The notes beneath the pieces were generated by a model. That model ran no database searches, was not told where the DNA came from, and saw nothing but the letters and a program-made list of their open reading frames with translations. Below are positions 5,999 through 7,113 of a stretch of 7,113 bases of DNA, piece after piece. Position 1 is the stretch's first letter; each line of letters opens with the position of its first letter. Source of the DNA: UBA699 sp050261915 (GTDB taxonomy: Bacteria > Bacillota > Clostridia > Clostridiales > Clostridiaceae). The stretch covers positions 1-7,113 of the forward strand of contig JBLNDT010000039.1 of NCBI GenBank assembly GCA_050261915.1. The letters are read 5' to 3'. Position numbers and translations under genes: made by a program.

Positions 5999-6616
5999 AT
6001 GACTAACGAAAAAGATATTAAGAAAGACATAATAAATGCAGCAATTGATGTGTTTATTGCAAAGGGAAAAAGTGGAGCAAGGATGCAGGAAATAGCTGAT
6101 AAAGCTGGAGTCAACAAAATGCTTCTTCATTATTATTTTAGAAATAAGGAATTGTTGTTTCAGGAGGTGCTAAAAAACACTTTAATAGATCTTTATTACT
6201 CGGTTGTTGAAACAAGCTTTAAAACCAATAATTTCAAGGATACATTAGCCGAATTTATCGATAAGCATTTTGAGTTTTTATATAAGAAAAGAGATGTTTT
6301 AAGGTTTCTTCTATGGGAAGTAAGTCACGATGGAAAAGATGTATATGAATTAATTAAAAATACTTTTCAAAAACTAGGAAATACTCCTATGGATGCTTTA
6401 AGAGAAAGGATTAGTGTAGCCATTAAGAATGGTGAAATAAGAGAAATCAACACATCTGAGTTTATTTTTAATCTTTTTAGTTTGGATGTGTTTTCCATTA
6501 TGGTATTACCTTTTGTTCAATTATTTTCTAATATTGATGAAAATGAATTGCAGATATTGATGAAAAAAAGGAAAAAAGAAATATTTCGCATACTCTGGAG
6601 TGACATAAAATTATAA
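5999..6616 (+). CDS. TetR/AcrR-family transcriptional regulator
   Basis: This 205-residue protein is typical in length for the family. The N-terminal DNA-binding domain (about 8-56) shows the standard pattern: 'IINAAIDVFIAKG', then the helix-turn-helix 'MQEIADKAGVNKMLLHYYF' (29-47) and 'RNKELLFQEVL'. The rest (about 60-205) is the helical ligand and dimer domain, which is too variable to name a ligand. The start has GAGAGG (5988-5993) 5 nt upstream. It has its own promoter and a candidate palindromic operator. The HXXEE membrane-protein gene begins 45 nt after its stop on the same strand with no terminator between, so the two are probably co-transcribed and that gene is its likely target along with itself. 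Confidence 0.93.
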   Translation: MTNEKDIKKDIINAAIDVFIAKGKSGARMQEIADKAGVNKMLLHYYFRNKELLFQEVLKNTLIDLYYSVVETSFKTNNFKDTLAEFIDKHFEFLYKKRDVLRFLLWEVSHDGKDVYELIKNTFQKLGNTPMDALRERISVAIKNGEIREINTSEFIFNLFSLDVFSIMVLPFVQLFSNIDENELQILMKKRKKEIFRILWSDIKL

Positions 6617-6661
6617 ATTATTTTACAGTTAATAAAATTAAAGTAGAAATGAGGGACCAAC

Positions 6662-7113
6662 ATGCCTTTTAAAAAAATTAACAAAATGTGGCAATTAGCT
6701 GAAGGCGGTGTTTTAGCACCAGTAATATTGGTATTGTTGATTTGCTGGTGGTTTACTGATTTAACTTTAAACAAATACCAATGGTTGTTATGGCTGCATC
6801 TGCCTATTCTTATGATTCATGAATATGAAGAGTATATATTGCCAGGGGGTTTCAAAGAATTTTTAAATAAAAAATCCCCATTGGCTCCCAAGACATTAAG
6901 AGATGATGTGCCATTAAGCGAACCTTATATATTCTTCATCAATATTGTCGTATTATGGATGTGGATAATATTGGGTGCAGTGTTTGCTCAAAATATTCCT
7001 TGGATCGGGTTAGGACCAATAATATTACAACTACTGATAAATAATTTAACCCATACCATTGCATTTCAAACAAAACAAAAAGGTTATAATCCAGGACTTG
7101 TTACTACAATATT
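6662..7113 (+). CDS. HXXEE-family membrane protein, incomplete at the 3' end
   Basis: 150 codons are open to the right edge with no stop. The ATG at 6662 has GAGGG (6651-6655) 6 nt upstream. Hydrophobic segments lie at about residues 17-32, 38-52, 89-108 and 112-127. The motif His53-Glu-Tyr-Glu56-Glu57, followed by YILPGGF, is the signature that names the HXXEE domain family. Later family-like features are NNLTHTIAF with His131 and the YNPGLVT stretch (142-148). The family's function is unknown; conserved His and Glu residues near membrane segments could bind a metal or act catalytically, but that is a guess. It follows the TetR gene closely and is probably controlled by it. Confidence 0.82.
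   Translation, partial: MPFKKINKMWQLAEGGVLAPVILVLLICWWFTDLTLNKYQWLLWLHLPILMIHEYEEYILPGGFKEFLNKKSPLAPKTLRDDVPLSEPYIFFINIVVLWMWIILGAVFAQNIPWIGLGPIILQLLINNLTHTIAFQTKQKGYNPGLVTTI

Noticed and set aside
5830..6117. A 95-codon antisense open frame over the terminator and TetR start
   Set aside because: It runs through the operon terminator and the TetR promoter, has no convincing ribosome binding site, and is a by-product of the TetR coding sequence.

Overview
The window is AT-rich, low-GC Gram-positive DNA. Strong AAAGGAG-type ribosome binding sites, A/T-ending codons, rho-independent terminators and the protein families present all point to a Clostridium-like member of the Clostridia. It looks like ordinary chromosomal accessory or regulatory DNA: I see no transposase, phage gene, tRNA, rRNA or CRISPR array. 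The identification comes from sequence features only; no database search was run.

There are three regulatory modules. (1) Positions 1-1905 hold a divergent pair: a YczE-type membrane protein on the minus strand, cut by the left edge, and a MocR/GntR-aminotransferase regulator on the plus strand (451-1830). They share a 160-nt intergenic region with three copies of a TGTATGAC-cored box and a palindromic -10 element. A 16-bp hairpin terminator ends the MocR gene. (2) Positions 1979-5890 hold a three-gene operon: a secreted and membrane-anchored serine hydrolase of the beta-lactamase/penicillin-binding-protein fold (2056-4023), a VanR-like response regulator (4064-4759) and a VanS-like histidine kinase that overlaps the regulator's end (start about 4749, end 5840). 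A strong terminator closes it. (3) Positions 5910-7113 hold a TetR-family regulator (5999-6616) followed by a small membrane protein of the HXXEE family (6662 to the right edge, incomplete).

The most notable observation is upstream of the hydrolase gene. Positions 1979-1988 read TCGTAAGAAA, the core of the box I recall for enterococcal VanR (TCGTANGAAANTT). A second half-site, GTAAAAAA, starts exactly 11 bp after the first GTAAGAAA, the spacing expected for tandem OmpR/PhoB-type DNA-binding domains. This suggests that the VanR-like protein activates its own operon. No D-Ala-D-Lac ligase, VanH or VanX gene is visible, so this is not a standard glycopeptide-resistance cluster. A plausible reading is a self-contained cell-envelope sensing and response unit: the kinase has only a very short extracytoplasmic loop, and the hydrolase carries about four C-terminal membrane helices that could be its partner. 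That last step is inference.
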